A stretch of DNA of 64,000 nucleotides from Desulfobacteraceae bacterium (GTDB taxonomy: Bacteria > Desulfobacterota > Desulfobacteria > Desulfobacterales > ETH-SRB1). The translations under genes and the position numbers were made by a program. Every line of letters starts with the position of its first letter. Positions within the stretch are counted from its first letter, which is position 1. The notes below the pieces were generated by a model. It searched no databases. It was not told where the DNA came from and saw nothing but the letters and a program-made list of their open reading frames with translations. The DNA lies in contig JAUVHU010000003.1 in the NCBI GenBank assembly GCA_030593145.1, forward strand, positions 1-64,000, written 5' to 3'. Positions 55,280-64,000 of this stretch are shown here, in pieces.

Positions 55280-57022
55280 ATGAAAGAAAATAATGAAAAA
55301 ATACCAAGTCCTAAAGAACTTGAAAAGGAAATCGGCGAATTTCTGACCAAAAAATTCGGAGATAATGTCAAAGTCGTATCTCCAATAGTTATTCCACAAA
55401 CCGTTGTTTCAGAAAAAGAAGCGCCCCCTTCCCCAAAAAAAGAAAAAAAACTAAGTTTTGATTTAAAGCCTGAAGATCTTATCTCCTATCTTGATCAATA
55501 CATCGTAAAACAGGCTAATGCAAAAGCAATTCTATCCACAAAAATATGCACCCACTTCAACCGGATTAAACATGCTGAAGCCTCTCCTGATAAAATCGAT
55601 GAAATAGTCGGCAGTATCAAGAACAATGTCCTCATGATCGGCCCAACCGGAGTCGGCAAGACATATATGATTAAATTGATAGCCAAAAAAATCGGGGTTC
55701 CATTCGTTAAGGGCGATGCCACTAAATTCAGCGAAACAGGATATGTCGGAGGAGATGTAGAGGACCTGGTACGGGACCTGGTCAGGGAGGCTGATGACGA
55801 TATTGAACTTGCTCAATACGGTATTATATACATTGATGAGCTTGATAAAATTGCATCAAGCCGCAATCTGATAGGCGCAGATGTATCAAGAACCGGTGTC
55901 CAGCGCACTCTACTTAAACCGATGGAAGAAACCGATGTAGATCTGAAAATCCCTCACGACCCTATTTCAATGCTCCAGGAAATTGAACGATTTCGTAAAA
56001 CCGGCAAACGGGACAAACAAACCGTAAACACAAAAAACATACTCTTTATTATGAGCGGGGCATTTACCGGCCTGGAACAAATTATTAACAAACGAATTTC
56101 TAAACAGGAAATAGGTTTTGGCGCGCATATTATAAGTTCCCAGGAACGGATCAACATTCTTCAACAAGTATTTCCTGAAGATCTGATAACATTCGGATTT
56201 GAATCGGAATTTGTGGGCAGACTGCCTGTAAAGGCTGTTTTTGAAATTCTTACTGAAGATGACCTTTACGAAATTCTGAAAAATCCCAACAATCCGATCA
56301 TTCTTGGGAAAAAACTCGATTTCGCGGCATATGGCATAGACATCAAGTTTGATCGTAAAGCGCTTCGAATTTTAGCAAAACGCGCCTTTAAGGAAACAAC
56401 AGGCGCAAGAGGTCTGGTCAGCGCATTTGAAACAGCGCTGCTTATATTTGAGAAAAAACTGCCGTCAACCAACATCAAAAAATTCTCTGTAACGGTTTCT
56501 GTTGTCGAAAATCCGGAAAAAACGCTTGAAACTATTTTGTCTTCATCAAACGAAAATGAATTAGATGAAATCTTTGACAAGCTATTTTGTGACGAAAAAG
56601 AATTTATTGAAAAATATATTGAATTAAACAAGAAAAATTTAAGTGAAAAATATAATCTAACCCTGACGCCGGCACGCACAGCCATTGTTGCCGCTTTTTA
56701 CTGCAAACATATAATGGATATTGGAAAAGTCTTACAAAAAATCAAATCCTATTATGATGAAATTAAAAAGATTGAACTATATTTTTTTAAAAATAACGAT
56801 ATCAATATTGTTATGGAAGAAGATGCCGTTGACTTTATTATTGAACAGGTTGTCAATTCAGGCATTAAACTCGAAGACTTTTATAAACAATTGATAGTCG
56901 ATTTTGAACTCGGGCTTAAACTCATCCGTGAAAAAACCGGTAAAAACTATTTTAAAATTACCAAACAAGCACTGATGGGGCCTGAGTCTTTTATAAGTGA
57001 TCTTATTAAAGATGAACTTTAA
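55280..57022 (+). CDS. ClpX-like AAA+ ATPase without N-terminal zinc domain
   Basis: MIGPTGVGKTYMIKLIAKKIGVPFVKGDATKFSETGYVGGDVEDLVRDLV...IIYIDELDKIA...SRTGVQRTLLKPMEET...KQEIGFGAH...FGFESEFVGRLPV. Confidence 0.88.
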   Translation: MKENNEKIPSPKELEKEIGEFLTKKFGDNVKVVSPIVIPQTVVSEKEAPPSPKKEKKLSFDLKPEDLISYLDQYIVKQANAKAILSTKICTHFNRIKHAEASPDKIDEIVGSIKNNVLMIGPTGVGKTYMIKLIAKKIGVPFVKGDATKFSETGYVGGDVEDLVRDLVREADDDIELAQYGIIYIDELDKIASSRNLIGADVSRTGVQRTLLKPMEETDVDLKIPHDPISMLQEIERFRKTGKRDKQTVNTKNILFIMSGAFTGLEQIINKRISKQEIGFGAHIISSQERINILQQVFPEDLITFGFESEFVGRLPVKAVFEILTEDDLYEILKNPNNPIILGKKLDFAAYGIDIKFDRKALRILAKRAFKETTGARGLVSAFETALLIFEKKLPSTNIKKFSVTVSVVENPEKTLETILSSSNENELDEIFDKLFCDEKEFIEKYIELNKKNLSEKYNLTLTPARTAIVAAFYCKHIMDIGKVLQKIKSYYDEIKKIELYFFKNNDINIVMEEDAVDFIIEQVVNSGIKLEDFYKQLIVDFELGLKLIREKTGKNYFKITKQALMGPESFISDLIKDEL

Positions 57023-57028
57023 AACTGC

Positions 57029-57153
57029 ATGGCGTCGTAAAAAGTCCCATCTACCGCGTTGCAGTGATTTTTCAGACTCTCAACATACTATATGTATGCC
57101 TTCGATCCTGAAAAATCACTACGCCTTGTATATGAAACTTTTTACTTAGCCAT
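57029..57153. repeat. Long palindromic element of the TCGTAAAAAGTC family
   Basis: atggcgtcgtaaaaagtcccatctaccgcgttgcagtgatttttcag... mirrored by ...ctgaaaaatcactacgccttgtatatgaaactttttacttagccat; centre CATACTATATGTATG. Confidence 0.85.
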
Positions 57154-57308
57154 CTATAGTTAGATTCGTAAAAAGAGCAACAAGCACTAAAACACGAAAT
57201 AATTACATGTTTTTCGTGTTTTTGTGATAAATATTTTAATTCTGGCCCGTCCGCCTCATGCCGCTTGGCAGAAGGACGAGCTTGACCAGGAAAGGTAAAG
57301 GATTCACA

Positions 57309-58487
57309 ATGATCGGTATATCAAAACTATATTGCGGAACAGTAGAGCCCTCCGATGCGCTTCGCTATGGGCGCGATTCATCAAAACTGCCTTCACACCT
57401 GCTTCAGTTTTCCAGCGACAAACGGCCGGTAGTTGTATGGAACATCACAAGAAAATGTAATCTAAAATGCGTCCATTGCTATGCGCAGGCAAAAGACAAA
57501 ACCTTTGAAAATGAACTTTCCACAAAAGAGGGTAAAAAACTGTTGGATGATCTTGCGCAATTCGGCGTCCCTGTAATCCTGTTTTCCGGAGGAGAACCTA
57601 CGATTCGGAAGGATCTTCCCGAACTTGCGGCTTATGCTGTCGAAAAAGGGATGCGAGCAGTTATCTCTACAAACGGCACGCTGATATCACAAAAAATGGC
57701 GCAGACGCTTAAAGAAATCGGGCTGTCATATGTAGGCATAAGCCTCGATGGAATGGAAGAAATCAATGATCGTTTCAGAGGTGTTAAAGGAGCATATAAA
57801 TCGGCTTTAGATGGAATTAAAAACTGTAAAGAAGCGGGCATAAAGGTCGGGCTCCGTTTTACAATAAACAAATTGAATGCCGCTGAAGTTCCGGCCATAT
57901 TTGAGCTTCTTGAAGATATGGATATTCCAAGAGCATGCTTTTATCACCTTGTTTATGCGGGACGCGGTTCAAAACTGGTAAATGAGGATTTATCGCATGA
58001 GGAAACAAGGCATTATGTCGATATGATAATGGATCTTACAAAGAAGCTCCATGATAAAGGAAAACCAAAAGAAATATTGACTGTTGATAATCATGCTGAC
58101 GGCCCATACGTTTATTTAAGGCTTTTAAAAGAAGATCCAGCGCGTGCCAAAGACGTTCTTGAACTTCTACAAATGAACGAGGGAAACAGTTCGGGCATAG
58201 GTATCGGGTGTATAAGCTGGGATGGCGAGGTTTATGCTGATCAGTTCTGGCGTCATCACAGTTTCGGCAATATAAAGGATCGACCATTTTCCGAAATCTG
58301 GACCGATACATCAGAACCGCTGATGAAAAAACTAAAAGATAAGAAAAAATATGCTAAGGGCAGATGCTTAAAATGCCGCTGGCTTAATATTTGTGCCGGA
58401 AACTTCAGGGTTAGGTCTGAAGCCGTAACCGGCGATCTCTGGGCGCCTGATCCTGCATGTTATCTTACAGATGAAGAGATAGCGTAA
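57309..58487 (+). CDS. ahbC: 12,18-didecarboxysiroheme deacetylase AhbC (radical SAM)
   Basis: MIGISKLYCGTVEPSDALRYGRDSSKLPSHLLQFSSDKRPVVVWNITRKCNLKCVHCYAQAK; SPASM-like C-terminal cysteines. Confidence 0.9.
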   Translation: MIGISKLYCGTVEPSDALRYGRDSSKLPSHLLQFSSDKRPVVVWNITRKCNLKCVHCYAQAKDKTFENELSTKEGKKLLDDLAQFGVPVILFSGGEPTIRKDLPELAAYAVEKGMRAVISTNGTLISQKMAQTLKEIGLSYVGISLDGMEEINDRFRGVKGAYKSALDGIKNCKEAGIKVGLRFTINKLNAAEVPAIFELLEDMDIPRACFYHLVYAGRGSKLVNEDLSHEETRHYVDMIMDLTKKLHDKGKPKEILTVDNHADGPYVYLRLLKEDPARAKDVLELLQMNEGNSSGIGIGCISWDGEVYADQFWRHHSFGNIKDRPFSEIWTDTSEPLMKKLKDKKKYAKGRCLKCRWLNICAGNFRVRSEAVTGDLWAPDPACYLTDEEIA

Positions 58488-58560
58488 ACAAAAGAAGCCC
58501 GGCCCAAAGGACCAGACTTTGGTTTGCCACTGAAAGAAGCTGTTTTGCTTAAAGCTGTAC

Positions 58561-58733
58561 AAGTTAAAAGTGCCTAAAGTTGTGGAGTCGCTTCGCTCCG
58601 CCGATTTTATATAATTGACAGAATCCCTTAACTTTAGTTCACTTCAAACTCTTACAGCGTTTCTTCAGGCAGAGCCGAAAAACTCTGACCTGGCCCTGAG
58701 AACCAGGTTTTTCAAGGTAAAATAAAAGGAACA
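58561..58733 (+). promoter_or_regulatory. Repeat-derived hemB leader with terminator-like hairpin
   Basis: aagtgcctaaagt...ggagtcgcttcgctccg...ttttatataattgac...aactctgacctggccctgagaaccaggttttt; homologous to the reverse strand of 2430-2592. Confidence 0.65.
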
Positions 58734-58737
58734 AGTT

Positions 58738-59715
58738 ATGTTATTTCCAGACTATAGACCAAGGCGTCTGCGTCAAAATGAGGCTTTTCGCCGCATGATA
58801 CGTGAAACGGAAATTTCCGTAAATGATCTGATTCTGCCGCTTTTTGCGATTAACGGCAAAGGGATTAAAAAACCAATACCATCCATGCCGGGGCAGTATC
58901 AGTTATCAATAGACAATTTGGTTAAAACAGCCAAAAAGGCTTTTGATCTTGGCATCCCGGCTATTATGCTTTTCGGAATACCGAACAAAAAAGATCCCCT
59001 TGCGACAAGCGCTTACGCAAAAAATGGTATTGCACAAAAAGCAACAAGCGCTCTGAAAAATAAAATTCCTGATCTTGTCGTAATAACCGACGTCTGCTTG
59101 TGCCACTATACGGACCACGGCCACTGCGGCATTGTAAAAAATAATATAATAGACAATGATGCGTCGCTCGATCTTATAGCCCTCACAGCACTTTCTCACG
59201 CAAAAGCAGGCGCTGACATGGTAGCTCCTTCTGACATGATGGACGGCCGCGTTGCTGAAATTCGCAATATACTCGATGAAAACAGTTTTACAAATATTCC
59301 TATCATGGCATATTCAGCAAAGTATTGTTCTGCTTATTATGGGCCGTTCCGCCAGGCAGCCAGCTCAGCTCCAAAATTCGGTGACCGCAGAACATATCAG
59401 ATGGACCCCGCAAACGCTGTCGAAGCAATCAGGGAAGTTACAATGGATATTGAAGAAGGAGCGGATATTATAATGATAAAACCCGCCCTGCCCTATCTCG
59501 ATATTATCTGCCGCATCCGCGACGAAATTGATCTTCCTGTCGCCGCATATAATGTCAGCGGCGAATACGCGATGATTAAGGCTGCCGACAAAATGGGATG
59601 GCTTGACGGCAAAAGAGTCATGATGGAAACCCTTACCGCAATCAAGCGGGCAGGCGCAGACATGATTTTGACCTATTTTGCCATTGAAGCCGCAAAAGAG
59701 CTGATTAAAAAATGA
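58738..59715 (+). CDS. hemB: Porphobilinogen synthase (delta-aminolevulinate dehydratase)
   Basis: RPRRLRQNEAFRRMIRETEISVNDLILPLF...DVCLCHYTDHGHCGI...MVAPSDMMDGRV...MIKPALPYLDII...YNVSGEYAMIKAA. Confidence 0.96.
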   Translation: MLFPDYRPRRLRQNEAFRRMIRETEISVNDLILPLFAINGKGIKKPIPSMPGQYQLSIDNLVKTAKKAFDLGIPAIMLFGIPNKKDPLATSAYAKNGIAQKATSALKNKIPDLVVITDVCLCHYTDHGHCGIVKNNIIDNDASLDLIALTALSHAKAGADMVAPSDMMDGRVAEIRNILDENSFTNIPIMAYSAKYCSAYYGPFRQAASSAPKFGDRRTYQMDPANAVEAIREVTMDIEEGADIIMIKPALPYLDIICRIRDEIDLPVAAYNVSGEYAMIKAADKMGWLDGKRVMMETLTAIKRAGADMILTYFAIEAAKELIKK

Positions 59716-59748
59716 ACATCGAACATCGAACGTCCAACATCGAATGGG
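59714..59748. repeat. Heptanucleotide array (GAACATC type), overlapping hemB stop
   Basis: GAACATC GAACATC GAACGTC CAACATC GAATGGG. Confidence 0.88.
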
Positions 59749-59849
59749 AAAAGATGAACTTCTGAAAAGAAACAGAAATAGTCATTCAAGATTCTGTATT
59801 GGTTTTTTATTCAATTTTAAAATAATTTGAAGAGCGGAGCGACATCATT

Positions 59850-59891
59850 ATTCGACGTTCGACGTTCAATGTTCGATGTTGGACGTTCATC
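59850..59891. repeat. Heptanucleotide array (GTTCGAY type), inverse of 59714-59748
   Basis: ATTCGAC GTTCGAC GTTCAAT GTTCGAT GTTGGAC GTTCATC. Confidence 0.9.
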
Positions 59892-59951
59892 TTTAAAAAC
59901 AACCCCTTATGGCATAAATACAACCTGTAAACAGTTACGAAATAACTTATC

Positions 59952-61076
59952 ATGACAAAAAAATTAAATCATACATCGGCCCCGAAGCCTCATCCACATG
60001 GTGAAAACAAAGAAGCATCCCTGCGCCTTGTCGCCTGGGAAACTACGCGCAACTGCAATCTTTCCTGCAAGCACTGCCGCGCTTCCGCAACAAAAGGCCC
60101 ATATAGCGGGGAACTCGACACACAGGCTTCCATACTGCTTCTGGATCAGATAGCAAAACTTGGGAAACCGATAGTTATTCTTACCGGCGGTGAACCTCTT
60201 TTACGTCCCGATATATTTGAACTTGCAAGTTACGGCACGGATAAAGGGCTCAGAATGGTTATGGCTCCAAACGGAACACTGATCACAAAAGCTTATGCCA
60301 GACAGATGGCGGATTCAGGAATCAAAAGAATAAGCATCAGCATTGACGGCGCAACAAAGGAAAGTCATGACAGTTTCAGGGGAGTTGACGGAGCTTTTGA
60401 AGGAGCGCTTCGCGGTATCAACATGGCAAAGGAGGCTGGAATAGAATTTCAAATTAATACCACCATTACAAAAACAAACCTTGACCAGATCCCCTTGATA
60501 CAGGAACTCGCCATAGAACTTGGCGCAGTTGCCCACCATATTTTTCTTTTAGTCCCAACCGGCCGCGGCAAATATATTGTTGATCAGGAAATAACGTCAG
60601 AAGAATATGAACGCACTTTAAACTGGTTCTATGACCAGAGGGAAAAAACACCTTTACAATTAAAAGCCACATGCGCTCCACATTACTACCGCATACTCAG
60701 ACAAAGGGCTAAAAAAGAAGGAAAGCAGGTTACGTTCAAAACACATGGTCTGGATGCTGTTACACGGGGATGCCTTGGAGGCACAGGATTCTGTTTTATT
60801 TCACATACAGGTATTGTGCAGCCCTGCGGGTTTCTCCAGTTAAATTGCGGTGATATTACAAAGACACCTTTTTTCGATATCTGGAATAATTCTGAAACCT
60901 TTCTATCCTTACGGGATTTTAACAAATTAAAAGGAAAATGCGGAAAGTGTGAATTCAAAAAAGTATGTGGAGGCTGCAGGGCAAGAGCTTATGAAGCAAC
61001 CGGAGACTACCTCGCCGAAGAACCTCTTTGCAGTTATCAACCCGGCTCTAAGTCATCCGCCAAGAAACCTGCTTAA
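59952..61076 (+). CDS. ahbD: Heme b synthase AhbD (radical SAM)
   Basis: LRLVAWETTRNCNLSCKHCRASATKGPYSGELDTQ...GLDAVTRGCLGGTGFCFISHTGIVQPCGFLQLNCGDI...CGKCEFKKVCGGCRARA. Confidence 0.92.
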   Translation: MTKKLNHTSAPKPHPHGENKEASLRLVAWETTRNCNLSCKHCRASATKGPYSGELDTQASILLLDQIAKLGKPIVILTGGEPLLRPDIFELASYGTDKGLRMVMAPNGTLITKAYARQMADSGIKRISISIDGATKESHDSFRGVDGAFEGALRGINMAKEAGIEFQINTTITKTNLDQIPLIQELAIELGAVAHHIFLLVPTGRGKYIVDQEITSEEYERTLNWFYDQREKTPLQLKATCAPHYYRILRQRAKKEGKQVTFKTHGLDAVTRGCLGGTGFCFISHTGIVQPCGFLQLNCGDITKTPFFDIWNNSETFLSLRDFNKLKGKCGKCEFKKVCGGCRARAYEATGDYLAEEPLCSYQPGSKSSAKKPA

Positions 61077-61139
61077 AAAAAGAAACCGCTGCAAAACTTT
61101 TGCAACGGTCTCTGCTCATCTACTCAACTGTAATATTTT

Positions 61140-62042
61140 TCACGGCATGTAAAGATAACCGGCATATAAAGATTGATTGACCAACTGGCTTATAAACTCT
61201 TTAACTGATGAACCTGTAAGGTATTTCAGGATGGAAAATTTCTTCTCAGGGGGATACACAGTAGAAATCTTTCCTTTTATTCCACCCAAACGCCCCGCCC
61301 ATTCTACAGCATCTTCAAGATTTCCAAGACGATCAACAAGCCCAAAATCTTTGGCCTCTTCCCCTGTAAATATTCGTCCATCAGCAAGCGTTTCCACTTT
61401 AGCCTGATCCATCCCTCTTCCTTCGGCAATATCCATAATAAATTGCCTGTGAATCCGGTTTGAAAAACCCTGGAGAATCTTTTTTTCTTCTTCTGCCATC
61501 TCTCGCACAGGAGAGCCTATATCCTTATATTTGCCACTTTTTATGACAACGGGAACCAGACCGATTTTATGAAGAAGTTCCTGGAAATTTGCATATGCCA
61601 TGATAACCCCGATACTGCCTGTTATAGTACCGGGATTCGCCACAATGCCGTCTGCCCCGGCAGCAACATAATAACCACCCGAAGCGGCAACAGCGCCCAT
61701 AGAAGCAATAACTTTTTTTGATTTTACTGTCTTTCTTATTTCCCTGAAAATTTCCTGCGAAGGGCCTACAGCTCCTCCTGGAGAATCGATCCGTACCACT
61801 ATGGCTTTAATAGAACTATTCTCACGGAAGAGTTTCAGGTTATGAATTATATCCCTGGAACCGGTAATAGCGCCGGTCAATTCTATTATTCCGACCTTTT
61901 CTCCGCCCGATTTTATCATATCATCAAAACCGGCGCCTCTTGTGCCAAAGACAAATATCAACGATATTCCTATTACAGCCGTAACCATAATAAATGAAAA
62001 AACAAGCATAAAAAAAAGATATGGATGACGCCTGGAGAACAT
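61140..62042 (-). CDS. sppA: Signal peptide peptidase SppA
   Basis: IVVRIDSPGGAVGPSQEIFREI...ASMGAVAASGGYYVAAGADGIVANPGTITGSIGVI. Confidence 0.93.
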   Translation of the reverse strand: MFSRRHPYLFFMLVFSFIMVTAVIGISLIFVFGTRGAGFDDMIKSGGEKVGIIELTGAITGSRDIIHNLKLFRENSSIKAIVVRIDSPGGAVGPSQEIFREIRKTVKSKKVIASMGAVAASGGYYVAAGADGIVANPGTITGSIGVIMAYANFQELLHKIGLVPVVIKSGKYKDIGSPVREMAEEEKKILQGFSNRIHRQFIMDIAEGRGMDQAKVETLADGRIFTGEEAKDFGLVDRLGNLEDAVEWAGRLGGIKGKISTVYPPEKKFSILKYLTGSSVKEFISQLVNQSLYAGYLYMP

Positions 62043-62053
62043 ACAGGTTAACC

Positions 62054-63886
62054 CTATTCCTTGCTGGCGCTATCCCGCAAGTTCTCACGCAGAATTTCAC
62101 CAAACGTTGAGGGCAGCGGATTTGTATTGTTTGCATAGTCGCTAAGAAGGCCTTTATCATCATCAATTTCAAGCCTCTTTATTGAAAGTCCGATCCTTCT
62201 TTCATCGCTGTTTATGTTCATAACCTTTGCGGTAATAACATCATTAACATTAAACTTTCCCACAGGTGTTTTTATTTTTTCCTTACTGATTTCAGATACA
62301 TGAACAAGCCCCTCTATCCCTTCTTCCAGCTCTATAAAAACGCCGAAATCAGTAATATTTGTAATCGTTCCCGAGATTTCTTTGCCAACCTCATATCGCT
62401 CGCTTACAGTGGTCCATGGATCTGTCTGTAATTGTTTAATGCCAAGAGAAAATCTTTCATTGTTCTTTTCAATATCAAGAACTATGGCCTGTATAACATC
62501 CCCTTTCTTATATAACTCAGATGGATGTTTTATACGCTTTGTCCAGGAAATATCTGAAATATGCACAAGGCCGTCAATGCCTTCATCTATACCGACAAAA
62601 AGACCAAAATCGGTAATATTCTTAATTTTCCCTTCTATGGTTGTACCAACAGGATATTTTTCACTGATTACATCCCACGGATTTGGAACAACCTGTTTCA
62701 TGCCAAGGGAAATACGTCTATTTTCGGGCTTGATGTCAAGCACAACCGCCTCAACCATATCTCCTATGGAAACAACTTTGGAAGGATGGCGTATCTTCCG
62801 GGTCCAAGACATCTCAGAAACATGAATCAGACCCTCAATACCATCTTCCAGTTCTATAAATGCGCCATAATCTGTCAGACTAACGACCTTGCCTGTTATA
62901 TGGGAACCCAGCGGATATTTTTCTGTAGCAATCGCCCAGGGGTCCTGAGTAAGCTGTTTCATGCCGAGTGAAACCCGTTCCCTCTCAACATCAAAATTAA
63001 GAATCTTTACCGTTATATTGTCGCCAACAGAAAAAAGTTCCGAAGGATGTTTAACACGTCCCCATGAAATATCTGTAATATGGAGCAAACCGTCCACACC
63101 GCCAAGATCGACAAATACACCATACTCGGTAATATTTTTTACTATTCCTTCAACGACCTTATCCTCGTGGATATTTTCAAGAGTCGCAGATCGTTTAGAT
63201 TCGCGTTCTTCCTCAAGAATTGCCCTTCTCGACAAAACAATATTGCTGCGTTTTCTATTATATTTTAAAATTTTAAAAGAAAACGTCTTGCCTACAAGCT
63301 CGTCCAGATTGCGTATAGGACGCAAATCAGCCTGTGAACCAGGCAAAAAGGCCTGGACTCCGATATCCACAGAAAAACCACCTTTTACACGAGATAATAT
63401 CTCCCCTTCAATAATTTCCTCGTTATCAAAAGTCTTTTTGATTGCTTCCCATACCTTAATCTTTGCCGCTTTTTCCTTTGAAAGAACGACACGCTCTTCT
63501 TCTTCATCCCAGTATTCGACCATTACCTCAACACTATCGCCGAGAACGGCGTTTAAATTGCCTTTCTCATCCCTGAATTCGTGAACTCGTATCTGTCCTT
63601 CTGATTTGTATCCTACATCAACCAGCACGTACTCTTTATCAACCGCAATGATCTTGCCGGTGACAACCTCCCCTTCCGCAAAGCGCTTGAAGCTTTCCTC
63701 ATAGATATCCATGATATCTTCCATGCTGCCCTCATCGTCCTGAACATCTTCTGACAAAGATGTATCGGATTTCAACTCATCGCTTTGCTGCACAACTTTT
63801 TCATCCGGCTGCTCTGAATTGATCGAGCCGGATAAATCACTCTCATCATTTTTTTTGATTGAATCGTCTGTTACAAAATTTTCCAT
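62054..63886 (-). CDS. rpsA: 30S ribosomal protein S1
   Basis: Six S1-type repeats, e.g. VVEGIVKNITEYGVFVDLGGVDGLLHITDISWGRVKHPSE; start at MENFVTDD (63886). Confidence 0.95.
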   Translation of the reverse strand: MENFVTDDSIKKNDESDLSGSINSEQPDEKVVQQSDELKSDTSLSEDVQDDEGSMEDIMDIYEESFKRFAEGEVVTGKIIAVDKEYVLVDVGYKSEGQIRVHEFRDEKGNLNAVLGDSVEVMVEYWDEEEERVVLSKEKAAKIKVWEAIKKTFDNEEIIEGEILSRVKGGFSVDIGVQAFLPGSQADLRPIRNLDELVGKTFSFKILKYNRKRSNIVLSRRAILEEERESKRSATLENIHEDKVVEGIVKNITEYGVFVDLGGVDGLLHITDISWGRVKHPSELFSVGDNITVKILNFDVERERVSLGMKQLTQDPWAIATEKYPLGSHITGKVVSLTDYGAFIELEDGIEGLIHVSEMSWTRKIRHPSKVVSIGDMVEAVVLDIKPENRRISLGMKQVVPNPWDVISEKYPVGTTIEGKIKNITDFGLFVGIDEGIDGLVHISDISWTKRIKHPSELYKKGDVIQAIVLDIEKNNERFSLGIKQLQTDPWTTVSERYEVGKEISGTITNITDFGVFIELEEGIEGLVHVSEISKEKIKTPVGKFNVNDVITAKVMNINSDERRIGLSIKRLEIDDDKGLLSDYANNTNPLPSTFGEILRENLRDSASKE

Positions 63887-64000
63887 TAACAAAATACCCC
63901 CTAAGCCAATTTTAATACCGCAATCAATAGAAGATTGCATAAACTATTTTTATTATCAAACAACTTATTAGAAAACAACTATTATTTTGAGGTGGTTTCA

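Noticed and set aside
57190-57226. AAAACACGAA...TTCGTGTTTTT hairpin as terminator of the ClpX-like gene
   Set aside because: AT-rich stem about 170 bp after the stop and beyond a palindromic repeat; plausible but not strong enough to list as a feature.

Overview
The window looks like a chromosomal segment of an anaerobic sulfate-reducing deltaproteobacterium (Desulfobacterota-like). Evidence for this is a complete dsrMKJOP membrane complex, ahbC/hemB/ahbD genes of the siroheme-dependent heme route, and a BadF/BcrA-type activase. Most of the window is housekeeping: ettA, rsmI, yraN, gpmI, rsfS, nadD, proA, proB, obgE, rpmA, rplU, fdhD, coaE, CCA-transferase, adk, rpsU, folC, tRNA-Arg(CCG), sppA, rpsA. 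There are two accessory islands. (1) About 3.1-8.8 kb: a DUF5131/TcmP pair, a TIR-bounded repeat, a XRE/ImmA pair and a divergent ubiquitin-like conjugation operon (DUF2188, ubiquitin-like protein, E2, E1-JAB, DUF6527). The E2 has no cysteine at all. (2) About 27-32.6 kb: a MerR-like regulator, an Eco57I-like DNA methyltransferase and a PD-(D/E)XK-like nuclease, with a 24-bp operator-like palindrome. The intergenic DNA is unusually rich in repeats: several different short elements with terminal inverted repeats (some supplying the stop codon of a neighbouring gene), degenerate period-7 (heptanucleotide) tandem arrays often in inverted pairs, and a leader-like repeat upstream of both ettA and hemB that ends in a terminator-like hairpin. 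One hybrid histidine kinase is frameshifted. No CRISPR array, rRNA, integrase or transposase was recognised. All family calls were made by eye from translated motifs; no database search was run.
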